A DNA stretch of 64,000 nucleotides from Mixophyes australis (taxonomy: Eukaryota; Chordata; Amphibia; Anura; Limnodynastidae), in NCBI GenBank assembly GCA_036250195.1, contig JAVHZZ010000010.1, positions 80,397,257 to 80,461,256 on the forward strand, read 5' to 3'. This document shows, piece after piece, positions 33,024 to 44,904 of this stretch. Positions within the stretch are counted from its first letter, which is position 1. The number at the start of each line of letters is the position of its first letter. The notes beneath the pieces were generated by a model, which worked only from the letters and a program-made list of their open reading frames with translations, was not told where the DNA came from and did no database searches. The translations under genes were made by a program, and so were the position numbers.

Positions 33024-33541
33024 CAGGCCCGGCGCTCCCATTAGGCAACGTTAGGCAGTTGCCTGGGGCGCCGGGCTCTGAAGGGCGCCATGGGATTAAA
33101 AAACAGATAAAACTGTGCGGCAACTGCGGGCATACCTTCCACAGCCGCCGCACAGCTATGGATCACCATTGCCGCAACGGCCCGCAGATACTGAACGGGC
33201 TCAGCACCTGCTCTGCTCCTACCAAGCCAAACTTTGTGCTCCGGAACAGCAGATGGGGCGGGCGCACCTCCGTCCTCTCCACTCCCCCTCCCCTCACTGA
33301 CTGTCGGGCGTGACATCATCATCAGGGCCCGACAGTGTCAGTGAGGGACGGGACCCTGCAGAGAGGAGCAGCGTCATGGAGTTTAAGGTAAGGAAAGTTC
33401 CGCGGGCGGATATTTTGGGGGGGTGGCAGATTTTTTTTTTGGGGGGGGCGGATATTGTGGGGGTGGGTGGCGGATTTATTTTGGGGGGGGGCAGATTTCA
33501 AAATTGCGCCTAGGGCGCCGGGGATCCTAGCACCGGCCCTG
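33024..33541. mobile_element. Non-autonomous hAT element, 518 bp, exact 8-bp target duplication
   Basis: The left end CAGGCCCGGCGCTCCCATTA and the right end CTAGCACCGGCCCTG make the terminal repeat. TAGCTGTG flanks both sides exactly (33,016-33,023 and 33,542-33,549). The interior is GC-rich with G-tracts and paired phrases (GGGGCGCCGGGCTCTGAAGG and GCGCCTAGGGCGCCGGGG). No transposase is present. Confidence 0.92.
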
Positions 33542-33549
33542 TAGCTGTG

Positions 33550-33925
33550 TGAAAGGACTGTCACAGACTGCTTTTAGTCATCTACTAAAGCAGGACATAT
33601 GGGCATTCCTGACGCACGTCACACAATTGCGATTGGATGAGGATTCCCTGTTGCCAAATAAAGAGCTATTTCATAACGTTGTTCATTTTCCGCATGTCAT
33701 AGGGACAGTGGATGCTACACATGTAGCCCTTGTACCACCATTATGAAATAAGTCAAATTTTCAGAACCTCAGACATTATTATTTCAGCAATGAAAAGGCA
33801 ATTTATATCATTCGTAGCCTGGCTGGTGTTTTTCCAGGGACTACCCATGAATCCTTTACAATTAGAAAATCGGGGAAATGCAAAGATTCTAAGAGCCAAA
33901 GTGAAGATATCTGTCTGTTAGGTAA
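33550..33925 (+). pseudogene. Harbinger-type (HARBI1-like) transposase relic
   Basis: The frame at 33,549-33,746 encodes V-T-Q-L-R-L-D-E-D-S-L and then FPHVIGTVDATHVALVPP, the region around the first catalytic aspartate of Harbinger transposases and HARBI1 (V-I-G-x-x-D-x-T-H-V). After a frameshift, sequence near 33,765-33,890 reads R-S-L-A-G-V-F-P-G-T-T-H-E-S-F, corresponding to the F-P-G-x-x-H-D-S block with the second acid. The C-terminal end is not recognisable. The hAT element at 33,024 lies immediately upstream and separates this relic from its 5' part. Confidence 0.75.
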
Positions 33926-35174
33926 AACGCAATATACTTATCCACACAGTCCATGTATCTGTAGCATGTATTTGGGTACAGTTAGCATCTGAATTTATTA
34001 AACTACATACAGGCCCCTGGCTGCAACATTTCTCCATTTATGGAATCAAAGCTTTACCGTATAACGATTGGGCTACATTCGTAGTACTGTTAGCAAAAAA
34101 ACCAAAAAAAAACACAACAATAAAGATCTCCTCAGTAGTCCCAGCATTCGGAAGCACAGCGAGCAGTAATATGTATGGCATATTTTGTTTCACATTCTTC
34201 ATGCTGTGCTAATTCTTCTATATTTACAGCTGCACTAAACGTGAGTGTCTTCAATGAATTTTGGTGTAGGTGGATCACCGTGAAGCAAATAAAAAAAATA
34301 CAGTGTGCACTGTTTAACTGATCAAGTAACATTGTGTATTCAAGGGGCTCATTCATTAGAGGTGTTCTAAATCGTTTTAAATAAATTGATTCCTCAAGTT
34401 GGGAACGTTTCAATGCATGAAATAAAACAGAACAGAATCACAATAGTGTAGTCTGTAGCTGTTTGTATTTATAGCAAGCAGTGTTGGACTGAGGCAGGAA
34501 GGGAACAACGGGGCAATGCCATGGAAGAGGCCAATGAAATAGTGTGTGTGTGTGTGCTGCTGATGGAGCATTGTCAGCCCACAGAGGGGGTGTGGCTAGC
34601 CACAAGAGAGGCGAGGTCAGCCACTAGAGGGGCGTGGCTAGCCCATGGAATAATGTTTATTTTTATCTTTTGGTACTTAATTATGCAGACTCCATTGTAG
34701 CTCATGTGTGCTGAACTACTTCTTGCACTTCAACTGCTTTTTTCAAAATCTCTTGCTGCTGACTTCACTTCAGTGAATAAGTCATCATGTCAAACACCAA
34801 AATAAAAAATAAAACATTGTGCTCATTTAAATAAGTGTAAGTTAAAAAAAACAACATTATATATTGTTATAAAACATAATTCTATGGATTTTTTATACAA
34901 TGCAGATAGCATTCTAGTGATTGCCATACAATACAGAGAGCATCCAAGTGACCACTATACAAATGCAAAGAGCATCCAAGTGACAGCCATATAATGCAGA
35001 GACCAGTGCACAGTCATATAAGCAGTCTCTGCTCTGTAGCCTATGCTCAGGTTTCCTCTACCCGCTTCACCATAGGAGAGACACACAGAATACACACCTG
35101 AGAGTGGTTTACATATTCATACAGCTACTTACATGTCCGAGGTACTTGAATCTAGCTGCCTTTTCTCTCTGATT
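33926..35174. other. No gene; short direct repeats
   Basis: No ORF is recognised. At about 34,905-35,010 the phrase AGAGCATCCAAGTGAC recurs with spacing near 40 bp, giving three diverged copies. At 34,570-34,645 related phrases around GTGGCTAGCCAC recur. Confidence 0.5.
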
Positions 35175-35445
35175 CATTCACATGTCATCCCCTCCCTCTT
35201 CTCTCTACTGCAATGGTTCATTCCATAGAACCTACACTCTTCTTTCCTTCTTCCTCTTCCTTCTTCCTCTTCTACCTGCCTACTCCTTCATCCTCTTCCT
35301 TCATTTTCTCTCTTTCAATCATCCTCCTTCATACTTCTCCTACATCCTCATCCTCCAGCCTCTTCTCCCTCTTCCTTCCTCCTCCTCCCTTAAACTTCCT
35401 CCTCAATCCTCCTTCCTTCAATTCCTCCTCTTCCTATTCCTCAGC
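35175..35445 (+). repeat. Polypyrimidine (C/T-rich) tract
   Basis: About 270 bp consist mostly of CTTCCT-like units on the plus strand. The ORFs here, rich in Ser, Phe, Leu and Pro, are compositional artefacts. Confidence 0.85.
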
Positions 35446-35824
35446 CACACATGAAAGATCAGAGCAAATCCCTTTAAATTTGCATTGACCGATGAGCGGT
35501 TAATTAGTTGGGTCTTAGTTGATTTAACAGACAGCTTTAACAGCTATGAACAGTCCCAACTGAAAGAGGGATTACTTTATGATTATACAAGGTCAAAGAG
35601 TAGTGGGTAACAAAACTTCTTGAATTATATAAACATTTTTTTTTCTGAGTGCCAATTAGAATAGTTACTATTAGCGATCTTATAGAATCATACAATATAG
35701 CACTTATACATAAAATATGTTGTATCCAGAAAATGTTATTCAAGATAATCTATGATTTGTAAGAAAAAGGTACACATTCAAAACTTATTTAGATCTATTC
35801 ATATTGCCTATCCTTTTACATTTA

Positions 35825-36055
35825 AATGTGTGGACAGATTTATTATTGGGGCAGATCATGTCCTAGATCAACTGTCAATGTCAGTGTAAAAATAGAGCTA
35901 GCAAGTATTTGTGTGCTACATGAAAAAACAGCCAGTGTTTTCCTTATGTGCAAAACAACACACTCATTTGCACCCCTTGCATTGTAACATGGTTTTGCCA
36001 AGGTTCAAAGTTACTTATGTTCTTGCTTTACTGTCTTTAATGTATCAGGCCCACT
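35825..36055 (-). mobile_element. Partial copy of the GGGCCTGAGTCATTAAGG MITE family
   Basis: Segments such as CATGTCCTAGATCAACTGTC, AAAAACAGCCAGTGTTTTCC and TTTAATGTATCAGGCCC match the element at 41,796 in order and orientation. The outer left terminal repeat is missing. Confidence 0.75.
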
Positions 36056-36099
36056 ACGTTTTACATTTTTTAATTTATTTATGTCCACTTGAGGTACAT

Positions 36100-36103
<4 letters not shown>

Positions 36104-36145
<42 letters not shown>
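36104..36145. repeat. (TA)n microsatellite
   Basis: A run of about 20 TA units. Confidence 0.9.
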
Positions 36146-36147
<2 letters not shown>

Positions 36148-36149
36148 AG

Positions 36150-36510
36150 TTAACCCGTGCATGATACTCATGCATTCTAGTTAAATCAAGCTACTTAAGG
36201 TGTTAAAAAGGTTCTCACGTCACCCCCGGCAACCACCAACCACTCCCAACTGTCACTTCTCCTTCAAGAAATATATATATTTTTTTCTAAAATCTTTATA
36301 AACACTTTTAACAATTAACAAATTAAATTAACAAATTAAAAACATCTTAGTATACCAAATTTCAGCCCTTTCTGAATTTTTTTTTCCACACACACTAAGA
36401 ATTTAGTAGGTCAGTGTATAACTCAGCCCAGCAGGTGGCGCTGCAGCTTGGTTTTATATTTTACACACACACACAGACAGACTAACACACGCCACTAGAC
36501 ATTTATATTA
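36150..36510 (+). mobile_element. RTE-like non-LTR retrotransposon 3' end (tentative)
   Basis: TACCAAATTTCAGCCCTTTC, then a T-run, then ACACACACACAGACAGACTA and CATTTATATTATAGATATAT is the pattern seen at the 3' ends of RTE/BovB-type elements. There is no coding sequence. The identification rests on composition and order only. Confidence 0.4.
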
Positions 36511-36530
36511 TAGATATATATATATATATA

Positions 36531-38325
36531 CATCGTTTATTTAGAGATGAATTTATGTATCAAAATTAAATTTCATATATATTTTTCTATGAGAATATAC
36601 TTCCTGTGCACAAGTGGAATCACATATATACCGACGGATATCCTTGTAATAGATGTCCAAAGCCTTTTTTTTTTTTTTTTGGCACAGGTGAGTGCAATAG
36701 CACTTAGACTTCGTAATTAATAATTATCAGACATTGTACATTATGGGTATGTTTTCCTTTTCTATTGGAACAGAAATGATATAACGAAAAGAGACACTGT
36801 GATTCCTGCACGGAATTCAGCTTCGTTTGGTCTAACAGCCACTGGTGGACATTGGTGTAAGATTGTCTAAAGCATTGATATTACCAGCACTGGGTAAATG
36901 CTTTTCATTACTAAAACGTAATCTACTTATGTAGACTATTATGCTCTTTTTGATTGTACACTAGAGCTTAAGCGTCACACTAGAGATATGCAATCTTGAC
37001 TTGTGGGTGTTTTGTAATGTCACTTTTTAAACACTCTGCAGTATATATTTTTTATTTATTATAGAATTATTATTATTTTCTTTTCATCTTATCGGATTCA
37101 TTAGGAACAGGTGAAACATCACTGATTTTCACAAGGCGTTATAGTCATCATAACCAGGTGAGTAAGTTTTTATTTATTCACATAAATAATACACTATCCC
37201 ATAGGTTACACTAATGTAATTGTGTGCATTGGGTTCTCCTTTATGTCGTACATTGGAGAAATCCCACTCACAATTGGAGGAAGCAATTTATTGAAACAGT
37301 TTGGAACACCTCTAATAGGTGAGTTCCCTGAACACAGAATGTTATTTCATCAAAGTTAAATAGTACACACGCTATATTTTTTTTTACTTTGCTTTGCGGT
37401 GGTCCACCTGCACCAGACTTCATTTAAGTTGTTGATACATCTAGAAGAAACATTTGGGTCCTCTTCTTAATTGTGGCAGCAGATATTATGACCTCACACA
37501 ACTTCACTTATCATTATTTGTGTAAGACTTTTCAATCAAAAAACTTTTGGAGCTGGTCTGATTTTGTTTCCACTCCCTAACTGTCAGGGTACCAAGCAAA
37601 TCTAGTGCAACAGAAAAATGCATATGATTAATTGTTTGATTGAAGTGTATTAATTGATGGATTATTTATAATTGTGTCACACTAAGTACACACATCTAGA
37701 GTACAGAAGTAAGGTGTGAATCATGGATTTTTTGTTTGAAGTTTGAGTTAGGTGATGAATTAATTGCACTTGCATCACCCACAAAGTACACAAATCTAGA
37801 TTACAGTCGAAAAGTGTGCATAAATGATTGATTGAAGTATATGTTAGGTCAATAACATACGCTCTGCTGCATATGCCTTGCTCTGAAATACGGCATGCGC
37901 TCTGCTGCATATGCCTTGCTCTGAATCTTCAACAGCTATATCTTACACTAGTCTCATATGCAGAAGTGTACTAAAGAACAAGTAATGCATCTAACTGTAG
38001 TGCATGTAGCTTGCCTTTAACAAGCAGTACAGTGTGAAGCAGGACATATATCCCAACTATCATTGCAGTCAGGACAGTCACACAAAATTGGGATTGCCTC
38101 ATCAGAATCAAGGCAGTTGGCAGACTGTACTGCTCTCCTCTCCTTGTTCTTGCAGCTTTCACTAGCTGCAGATGCTGGTCTCTTGAGCTCAATTGCTGTT
38201 TGTCTGGATCCTGGAATTATGGGGCCTTGTTTGGAAAAAGGGATAGGTACATATAATATGTAAAGTTTAGCAGTGAGTGAACTATTTAGGCATTCCTTCC
38301 TAACCAGTTCTGATGTTATATCAAT
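36531..38325. other. No gene; short tandem duplications
   Basis: No gene is recognised. The phrase ACGCTCTGCTGCATATGCCT occurs twice at 37,859-37,922 (unit about 40 bp), and a longer diverged pair containing AAGTACACA..ATCTAGA occurs at about 37,683 and 37,786. Confidence 0.5.
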
Positions 38326-38800
38326 AGCACATGTTTAATAATTAAGTGTCCCTACCTGAAAACAGCCCCAACATTAAATTAATAGCATTCACATTTAATA
38401 AATAGACCTTTTCTCCCCAATTAGCCCCAACATTAAATTACTAAGATTCAGAAATACTAGATATACCTATTACTCCCACCCCTCCAACAGGTCCTGGCCT
38501 TAAATGAATGGTACTCACATTTAATAAATACATTTATATAGCTCCCAACATCCCCAATATAAAATAATTAGTATTTCCATTCAATAATTAAACTTATTTC
38601 CCCCAAATTGCCCCAATAGTATATAATTGATATTCACAATTAATAAATATGAATTAAATGATGCCAACACACCATCTTACATTAATTACTATGACCCCAT
38701 TATTAAATTAAGTAGTCCCTACCATCAAATAAATAGCCCCACGCCAATAAATTAATTATCAATTATTATCAATCACCCTCACCATTAAATTAATACCCAC
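38326..38800 (+). repeat. Diverged tandem array, unit about 65-75 bp
   Basis: The phrase CCCCAACATTAAATTAATAG followed by CATTCACATTTAATAAATA recurs in altered form about six times (for example near 38,370, 38,423, 38,490, 38,550, 38,610 and 38,690). The unit length varies. Confidence 0.6.
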
Positions 38801-39525
38801 CCTCCACTCCTATTACAGGAAGAGCCTACCCCCCCCCCCCCACACTTACCTTCTCCTACCCAGCTCTGTAGATTTCAGAAGCAGACTCATCTGTTTTCCT
38901 CTCTTATTGCACGTATCTGTAGATCCGCGGCAATGAAGTGCGCCCCTGTCTGGGACTACTCAAGCAAACTCTAAACCAGTCCACCAGTGCTCTATGATAC
39001 CAGCAGTACTTCCTTCATTGTGAGTGTATGTCTTCTGAACTTCAGTATCATGCTGCATGTCTGCACTCCTTTATATGCAGTGTAAGTATATAGTAACTGG
39101 CACTGCAGAATCTTTTTAAGTCACACTCACGGCAAGCTGTTTTGGTCACTAAGCAAACCTAAGTGTTTAAATGGCAATCAAGTTTTATGGTAATTGTCAA
39201 CTAATGTTTACATTGTTCCCAGATTGAACCGCTTTTTATATTCTTTCTTATATACGATCTTTGTGGAGTCTGTGAAATTCTGGGAGATCCTAAGAAAGGC
39301 GCCGTAGGTGCACATTTAAACAATGCATCACTTTAGAAAAGTTAAAATCTTGTGCGATGGTAAATAGGAGTGAATGAAACCCCAGAAATTCTAATCTACG
39401 ATATTTGTCTAAATTTTGGTTCCAAATTTGAGAATCTTTGTGGAAATTGATTATAAATTCTACTAGTGAATGACGACATTGCTCCAATTCAGATATTAGC
39501 CCTATTTACTAGTAGAATTTATGTG
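38801..39525. other. No gene recognised
   Basis: A C-run near 38,827-38,843 is the only notable feature. Confidence 0.45.
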
Positions 39526-39652
39526 AGGAGTTTGTATGTTCTCCCTGTGTTTGCGTGGGTTTCCTCCGGGTGCTCCGGTTTCCTCCCACACTCCAAAAAC
39601 ATACTGGTAGGTTAATTGGCTGCTAACAAATTGACCCTAGTGTGTTTATCTG

Positions 39653-39689
<37 letters not shown>

Positions 39690-39801
39690 GGCAATATAGA
39701 CTGTAAGCCCCAATGGGGCAGGGACTGATGTGAATGAGTTCTCTGTACAGCGCTGAAGAATTAGTGGCGCTATATAAATAAATGGTGATGATGTTGATGA
39801 T
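39526..39801 (+). mobile_element. tRNA-derived SINE, 5'-truncated
   Basis: The copy starts in GAGTTTGTATGTTCTCCCTG, contains GGTTTCCTCCGGGTGCTCCG, a (TG)n run at 39,657-39,688, TAGACTGTAAGCCCCAATGG, and ends with GTGGCGCTATATAAATAAAT and GATGATG units. It matches the full copy at 42,880 but lacks the tRNA-like head. Confidence 0.82.
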
Positions 39802-41331
39802 TTACCTTTCCAAACCTTCTATCAGCTATGTAGTTTTATAGTGATTCTCTTAGATACAGTTAAGTTTTGATTGTATTTAGAGAAGTGTGTTGATTTTTTT
39901 CATACGTTTAGTAATTCATCTATTTGTTGTTTTCCTTTAGTTAGATTTCTTTTAGATAACAGTTTAAATTACGTTTTGCACTAGTTAATTTTTTATACAA
40001 GTATAATTTTTTTTAAAGAAGGCAGAGGAGGAGGCCGAATAAGAGCCCCCTTGGGTTTCGGTCAGATGCTCGTTTGCGGATGCAGCCAGCAGCCACACTA
40101 GTACAGCATCTGCTGCTGCACTACCTGCAGCTATAAACAGACTGGTGTGAAATGTTGGCTTTTCAGACATGACATGTAGTCTCAGCTTGGAGGACAATTT
40201 AGTACATAGTGTAATGACCTCCTCCTGAGATTGGAGCAGGGTGATTGCCACACTGCTCTCAATATTGATTACAAACCAATTCATGTTACATGGCAAGCAT
40301 TGTCTGTGACAGAAGTGAATGTGATTCTGCCTACGCCTTGGTGTTCAATAGAGGCAACTGTGGCAATATTAGCCTGATTGATGGATTCCTACAAGTTTGG
40401 CCAATAAAGGGCCCCCTAACTTCTGCTATTTTTTTTTCCTGTTTGTTCTTTTACGTATGTATATTACACATAGGCATTGGACGTATCCTGCAGTGTTCTC
40501 TATATCTTCACATCCATTCCTTGTTGAATTTAGGAGCTGATTTCCGTGCGTTTATATTAAACAAAGGCACGTTGCTCTCAATATGCCTTCAGGCCCTTAA
40601 ACTTTAATTATCACCTGAACCGCATGAGCTAGTCAGTCCACAATTTCATATGTGACTCATATCTACATAACCGTGGCTTTGGCTTCAAAGAAGTTTGTCA
40701 CATTTGGGGCGATGGAGATTGTTGTAATAGAGAGTGCTTTATATCCCAAGACTAGAATGTACAGTATTGTCCAGAAGGTGGCGCATTAGCAGAGATAAAT
40801 CACATTCCATAAATTAACTAAATAGTTTGAAGTATGTATTTCAGAGGGATCTACTTCTACAGGCAATAGGAGACACTGAGAGGAGATCCCTCTAAAACAC
40901 ATAGCTAGGGGACATTTCAATCAGGTTAACTTTTGATATGCTCATGTTTACCGACATTCAAGACCTTCAGTTATTTAGCAAGGTATGTCAATCATTTGGT
41001 AGATGTATGAAAACTGTGATTTATTTCAACTGTTGTCCCACCTTCTAGAAACAATTTTGCATTAAATTCTTGGGTAATAAAGTACTCTCCATTACCACAA
41101 CCATTCATTCACTTTCACGCATGGTGTGACAGCACAGCAAGGGTTAATCCCCTGACTGGAGTCTGCTTTCTAATGCAGGTGTGTTACCCTTCCTAATATC
41201 TGGGACTTTTACATATACACTCTTTGAAGGGAAGCTATTTTTCTTTTTGCATTCTAGTTGTCATTCTTTATAATGTAACTGTTGGCAGTCAGTTTAATCT
41301 TACCAATACAAAAATGTGTTCAACTAGATTA
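39802..41331. other. No gene recognised
   Basis: About 1.5 kb of ordinary AT-rich sequence; short ORFs on both strands have no recognisable content. Confidence 0.45.
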
Positions 41332-41480
41332 CAGGCCTGGCCAACCTGTGGCTCTCCAGCTGTTTTTGAAACTACAAGCCCCAGCATGCTTTGCCAGTAG
41401 ATAGCCAGGCAATTGCTGGCAGGGACTGCTGGGACTTGTAGTTTCACAACATCTGGAGAGCCACAGGTTGCCCAGGCACG
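41332..41480. mobile_element. Short palindromic MITE
   Basis: The left arm CAGGCCTGGCCAACCTGTGG CTCTCCAGCTG and the complement of the right arm (CTGGGCAACCTGTGGCTCTC CAGATG) are near-identical, and the inner parts AACTACAAGCCCCAGCATGC and CTGCTGGGACTTGTAGTTTC also pair. It is a typical hAT-like fold-back repeat of vertebrate genomes. The target duplication is unclear. Confidence 0.75.
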
Positions 41481-41795
41481 AATTAGAAGGTCAGACAACT
41501 CGACCAACAAATAGTTTGGTTGTGCTAGTCAATATATGGCAAACTAATACACTAAATTATGCCAATAGATTGCCTTGGTATACTTAGATAGCAAAAGGTG
41601 CTAATAAGTGCAGAAAAACAATGCTTTTTTATTTGTTCTGTTTTGTTTTTTTTGCAGCATTCAGTATGTTGTAAAAGTACACTAGTTGGGATGCCTCTAT
41701 ATTTTTACACTTAAATGGCAAATGGGGCTAACAGTGACTGCAGCAAAAAACACACCTTTTGAAATACCAATGTATTGCACAAATTTATACGCTTA

Positions 41796-42118
41796 TGGCC
41801 TGAGTCATTAAGGAGAGTAAAGCATAACAAAGGAGTAACTTTGTATCTGGGCAAAACCATGTTGCATTGAAGGAAGGGGGGGGGAATGTAAAATGTGGGG
41901 ACAGCTTTATAGTTGGGGTAGGACATGTCCTAGATCAACTTTAAATTTCAGTGTACAAATAAAGCTATCAAGTATTTGTATGCTAGATGAAAAAACAGCC
42001 AGCATTTAACTTATGTGCAAAATAATAAACTAATTTGCATCCCTTTTATTGTAACATGGTTTATCCCTGAGAACATTTACTCCTTTTTTTGCCTTACCTT
42101 ACTTAATGACTCAGGCCC
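41796..42118 (-). mobile_element. MITE with GGGCCTGAGTCATTAAGG ends, TTA target duplication
   Basis: Inverted ends TGGCCTGAGTCATTAAGG and CTTAATGACTCAGGCCC bound the unit, and TTA flanks both sides (41,793-41,795 and 42,119-42,121). The internal sequence is the reverse of the copy at 16,227. Confidence 0.88.
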
Positions 42119-42121
42119 TTA

Positions 42122-42879
42122 GATTGCAAATATTAACTAATGACTGAAGAAAAAAATAAAATAGCAAGTCGTGTATTGTCAGTGTACTTGAATACTCGTA
42201 TGAATAATAGCTCAAAATACAAGTACAGAAACAATGGCTTTTTGCTCCAGATAACAATAGCAAGCAGTGTATTGTGTGCGGTATTTGAACATCTACATAG
42301 GTTATGGCAAGTGCAGAAACAATTTTTTTCTTAATTACAGTACTAAATTAACTAAAAGAGGAGGGAAGTGAAGATATGGGCAATTCGTTCAATGAAATGT
42401 AAAAACATTGAAAGCTCTGTTGGACTATGGATCATTTTAAGAGTAACTAAAAATAAGCAAACAGGCAATACTTCTGAACTGTTCAGAAAGCTATGCCCCA
42501 AATAGAGTGTGCACAGAAGTGAGGAATAGTCAGGGCCAGGCCACTAATTGTCACAGCTCACAGCATGAATTATGACTGTATGTTTCTTTTATAAGGATGT
42601 AAACATGATACATTTGTAGACTGTTGCTGATGAGTGTCTTTATGTTCCATACCCTGTGACATTCTTAAAATGTCAGGAGTAATTGGGTAAATTTTCTCTA
42701 AATCTGTTCTGAGTCATAAATCCATTTGCAAATTTCTATAATTTGAATGAATTTTAGAATCGTTCAAATCGATCTAGAGGTAATGCTATTGGTCTATCTC
42801 CAACACATATTTGCTAACATTACTTTTGATGGCAATACAAAATGTCAATTGTATATTTGAAATCTAATTGCCAATATAT
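42122..42879. other. No gene recognised
   Basis: AT-rich spacer downstream of the mucin gene; no ORF or repeat boundary is convincing. Confidence 0.45.
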
Positions 42880-43165
42880 GGGCAGCACAGTGGCTCAGTG
42901 GTTAGCACTTCTGCCTCACATCACTGGGGTCATGAGTTCGATTCCCGACCACTGCCTTATCTGTGTGGAGTTTGTATGTTCTCCCTGTGTTTGCGTGGGT
43001 TTCCTCCCACACTCCAAAAACATACTGGTAGGTTAATTGGCTGCTATCAAAATTGACCTTAGTGTCTCTGTGTGTGTATGTTAGGGAATTTAGACTGCAA
43101 GCTCCAATGGGGCAGGGACTGTGGAATCAGTGGCGCTATATAAATAGATGATGATGATGATGATG
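42880..43165 (+). mobile_element. tRNA-derived SINE, full length
   Basis: The head GGGCAGCACAGTGGCTCAGT contains an A box (TGGCTCAGTGGT, 42,891-42,902) and a B box (GTTCGATTCC, 42,936-42,945), the internal polymerase III promoter inherited from a tRNA. The central core TATGTTCTCCCTGTGTTTGC and the tail GTGGCGCTATATAAATAGAT with GATGATG repeats follow. The tail resembles L2-type LINE 3' ends, which suggests L2-driven mobilisation. Confidence 0.85.
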
Positions 43166-43462
43166 ATATATTTCTATTTTCTATAGCAAGATCTGGAGCA
43201 AGGAGAGGTTTCATTTTTATCATAGTTATGAAAATACAGTATTAATAAATATATTTGGTATTTAGTCATTGCTTTGAGATGATTTCGTTTTGTCTAATAT
43301 GCCTAATACCCATGTAATATGTAATTATTTATTAATTAAAGTTTTTTTATTAATATGTTATAAAATTGTTTTTTTTACCAAAATTAAAGACACAATCATT
43401 ATATACTATTAGTTTTTTAAATGAGTTATGTAGTCCAAAAGGTAAATGCTTTAATTCTGAAG

Positions 43463-43797
43463 TTTATTCATATCTACCATAATTAAAAAAAAATAAGATT
43501 TGTTGACATTCCCAATATTTTCCATTTCATTATCATACGGGTGGAAAACTCATTCTTACATTATTAATGCTCTAAACATTTGGTCCATGTGAATGTCCAC
43601 TATGATGCTAGTCTACTAGCTACTTGTGAATGGTATAAACACTACACCTCTAAGTTCTAACAATACAATATACATTCCATCTAAAGCTATTGGACAAAGA
43701 TCACAGGATGACTATTTGGTGAATGCCACAATTACACATTTACAGATAGTAGCTAGACATTTCAGTCTAGCTTGTTATGAGGACTTGTAGTGGAAGT
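43463..43797 (-). other. 3' untranslated region of the mucin gene with candidate poly(A) signal
   Basis: Downstream of the stop codon (minus strand) the first AATAAA is at 43,463-43,468 (TTTATT on the plus strand), about 330 nt after the stop. Further AATAAA copies occur near 43,346 and 43,328. The real cleavage site is not determined from sequence alone. Confidence 0.45.
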
Positions 43798-43969
43798 CTA
43801 TACAGAGGGCGTGCAAAACGCTCCGAAACACCCACAGCTAACAATGTCAGTGTAGGTATAGCTCTTGTGTGTTCCATCTTTGCACAGCAGTTGGGCAGTC
43901 TTTTGTTCTACTTGCATCTCTGTGCAACATGAACATTGATGACTCATTGTCTGTAGTCCCATGGAATAC
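43798..43969 (-). CDS. Gel-forming mucin, last coding exon (C-terminal half of the cystine knot)
   Basis: This exon completes the CTCK domain: YSMGLQTMSHQCSCCTEM, then L-L-C-K-D-G, then SYTYTDIVSCGCFGAFC, ending with T-P-S-V and TAG. It supplies seven of the eleven cysteines of the knot. In gel-forming mucins and von Willebrand factor the CTCK domain makes the disulphide-linked tail-to-tail dimers in the endoplasmic reticulum, including a free cysteine for the interchain bond. The acceptor TTTAG|G lies at 43,969/43,970. The first codon is split with the preceding exon and gives methionine within S-S-M-Y-S, a sequence conserved in mucins. The protein stops shortly after the last knot cysteine, without a C-terminal extension. 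Confidence 0.9.
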
Positions 43970-44904
43970 CTAAAGTGAGAGAGAAACAAACATGCAGGGG
44001 CATCAGAATAAATATAAATATCATTTCAAATGAATTAAATCTATTTCTACACTTACCAACACCTACCATACTAATAATTGAATGGTCAATAGTCCTGTTA
44101 ACTTAACCAAATAGTGGGGCGCTAATCAGGGGAGTGCTGGCAATTTTTTTCTGGGGGGGTCAAGACTCGACTCAGCAGACTTTTAGGAGCATTTTAAAGA
44201 GGAAAAAATTGCAGATGGTCCAGTGACCCAGCACAGCCTGCCCCTAACGCCAATCTATGATACCTTTGTAATGGATTATCTCCTGTTGTGGCTGGAGAGT
44301 TTGAAAGTGATTACACTTTTGTCATGAAAACAGCTGCAGTCGACCAATCAGTAATTTAAACACAAGAGGTCAGCAGTAGAGAAATTAAAATTGTCCTGCC
44401 AGCCGTGTCAGGAGTATGATCTGTTGGAGAGGCTCCAGCTGGTGAGTGTACCCAGATCAGTAGGGTCCTTGACTGCTCTTCTAGTTGGGGAGAGAGAGTC
44501 TATCAATAAATATCTGGCATGGAAGAACATTTTTAACAATTTATTACCAGGAGGAGCATTGAATTTAGTGTAAACTGATCACTGATCTGTTTCTGAAAAG
44601 TCAACTGCTAATTCCACATCAGTAACTCTGATCTAGAGAGTTTTTTTAAAAATGTATTTCAGTTTATTTATTTTAGTGTTTTAATGACACCACTGCATAC
44701 TATAAGGAAGGGAGTTCAGGAGCATATATAAATGTTACAGTTAGGCCTAATAATCTAAGAGTGAAAGTCTAAACTCAGGGTTAACTATTTGGATTAGCCT
44801 GAAATATCATTGGCGTATTCTGCTGGCTAAACTGTAGTTCTTAAACCTGTGCAGTTTCCCTGAGGAAATCCGAGAACTGATGCAGTGAAAGTAATCATAA
44901 TTAT

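Noticed and set aside
35182..35488. Two overlapping ORFs rich in Ser, Phe, Leu and Pro
   Set aside because: They are products of a polypyrimidine tract, with no start context or domain.
42880..42955. tRNA gene
   Set aside because: A and B boxes are present, but the segment does not fold into a proper tRNA and continues into a SINE body and tail that recur elsewhere in the window.
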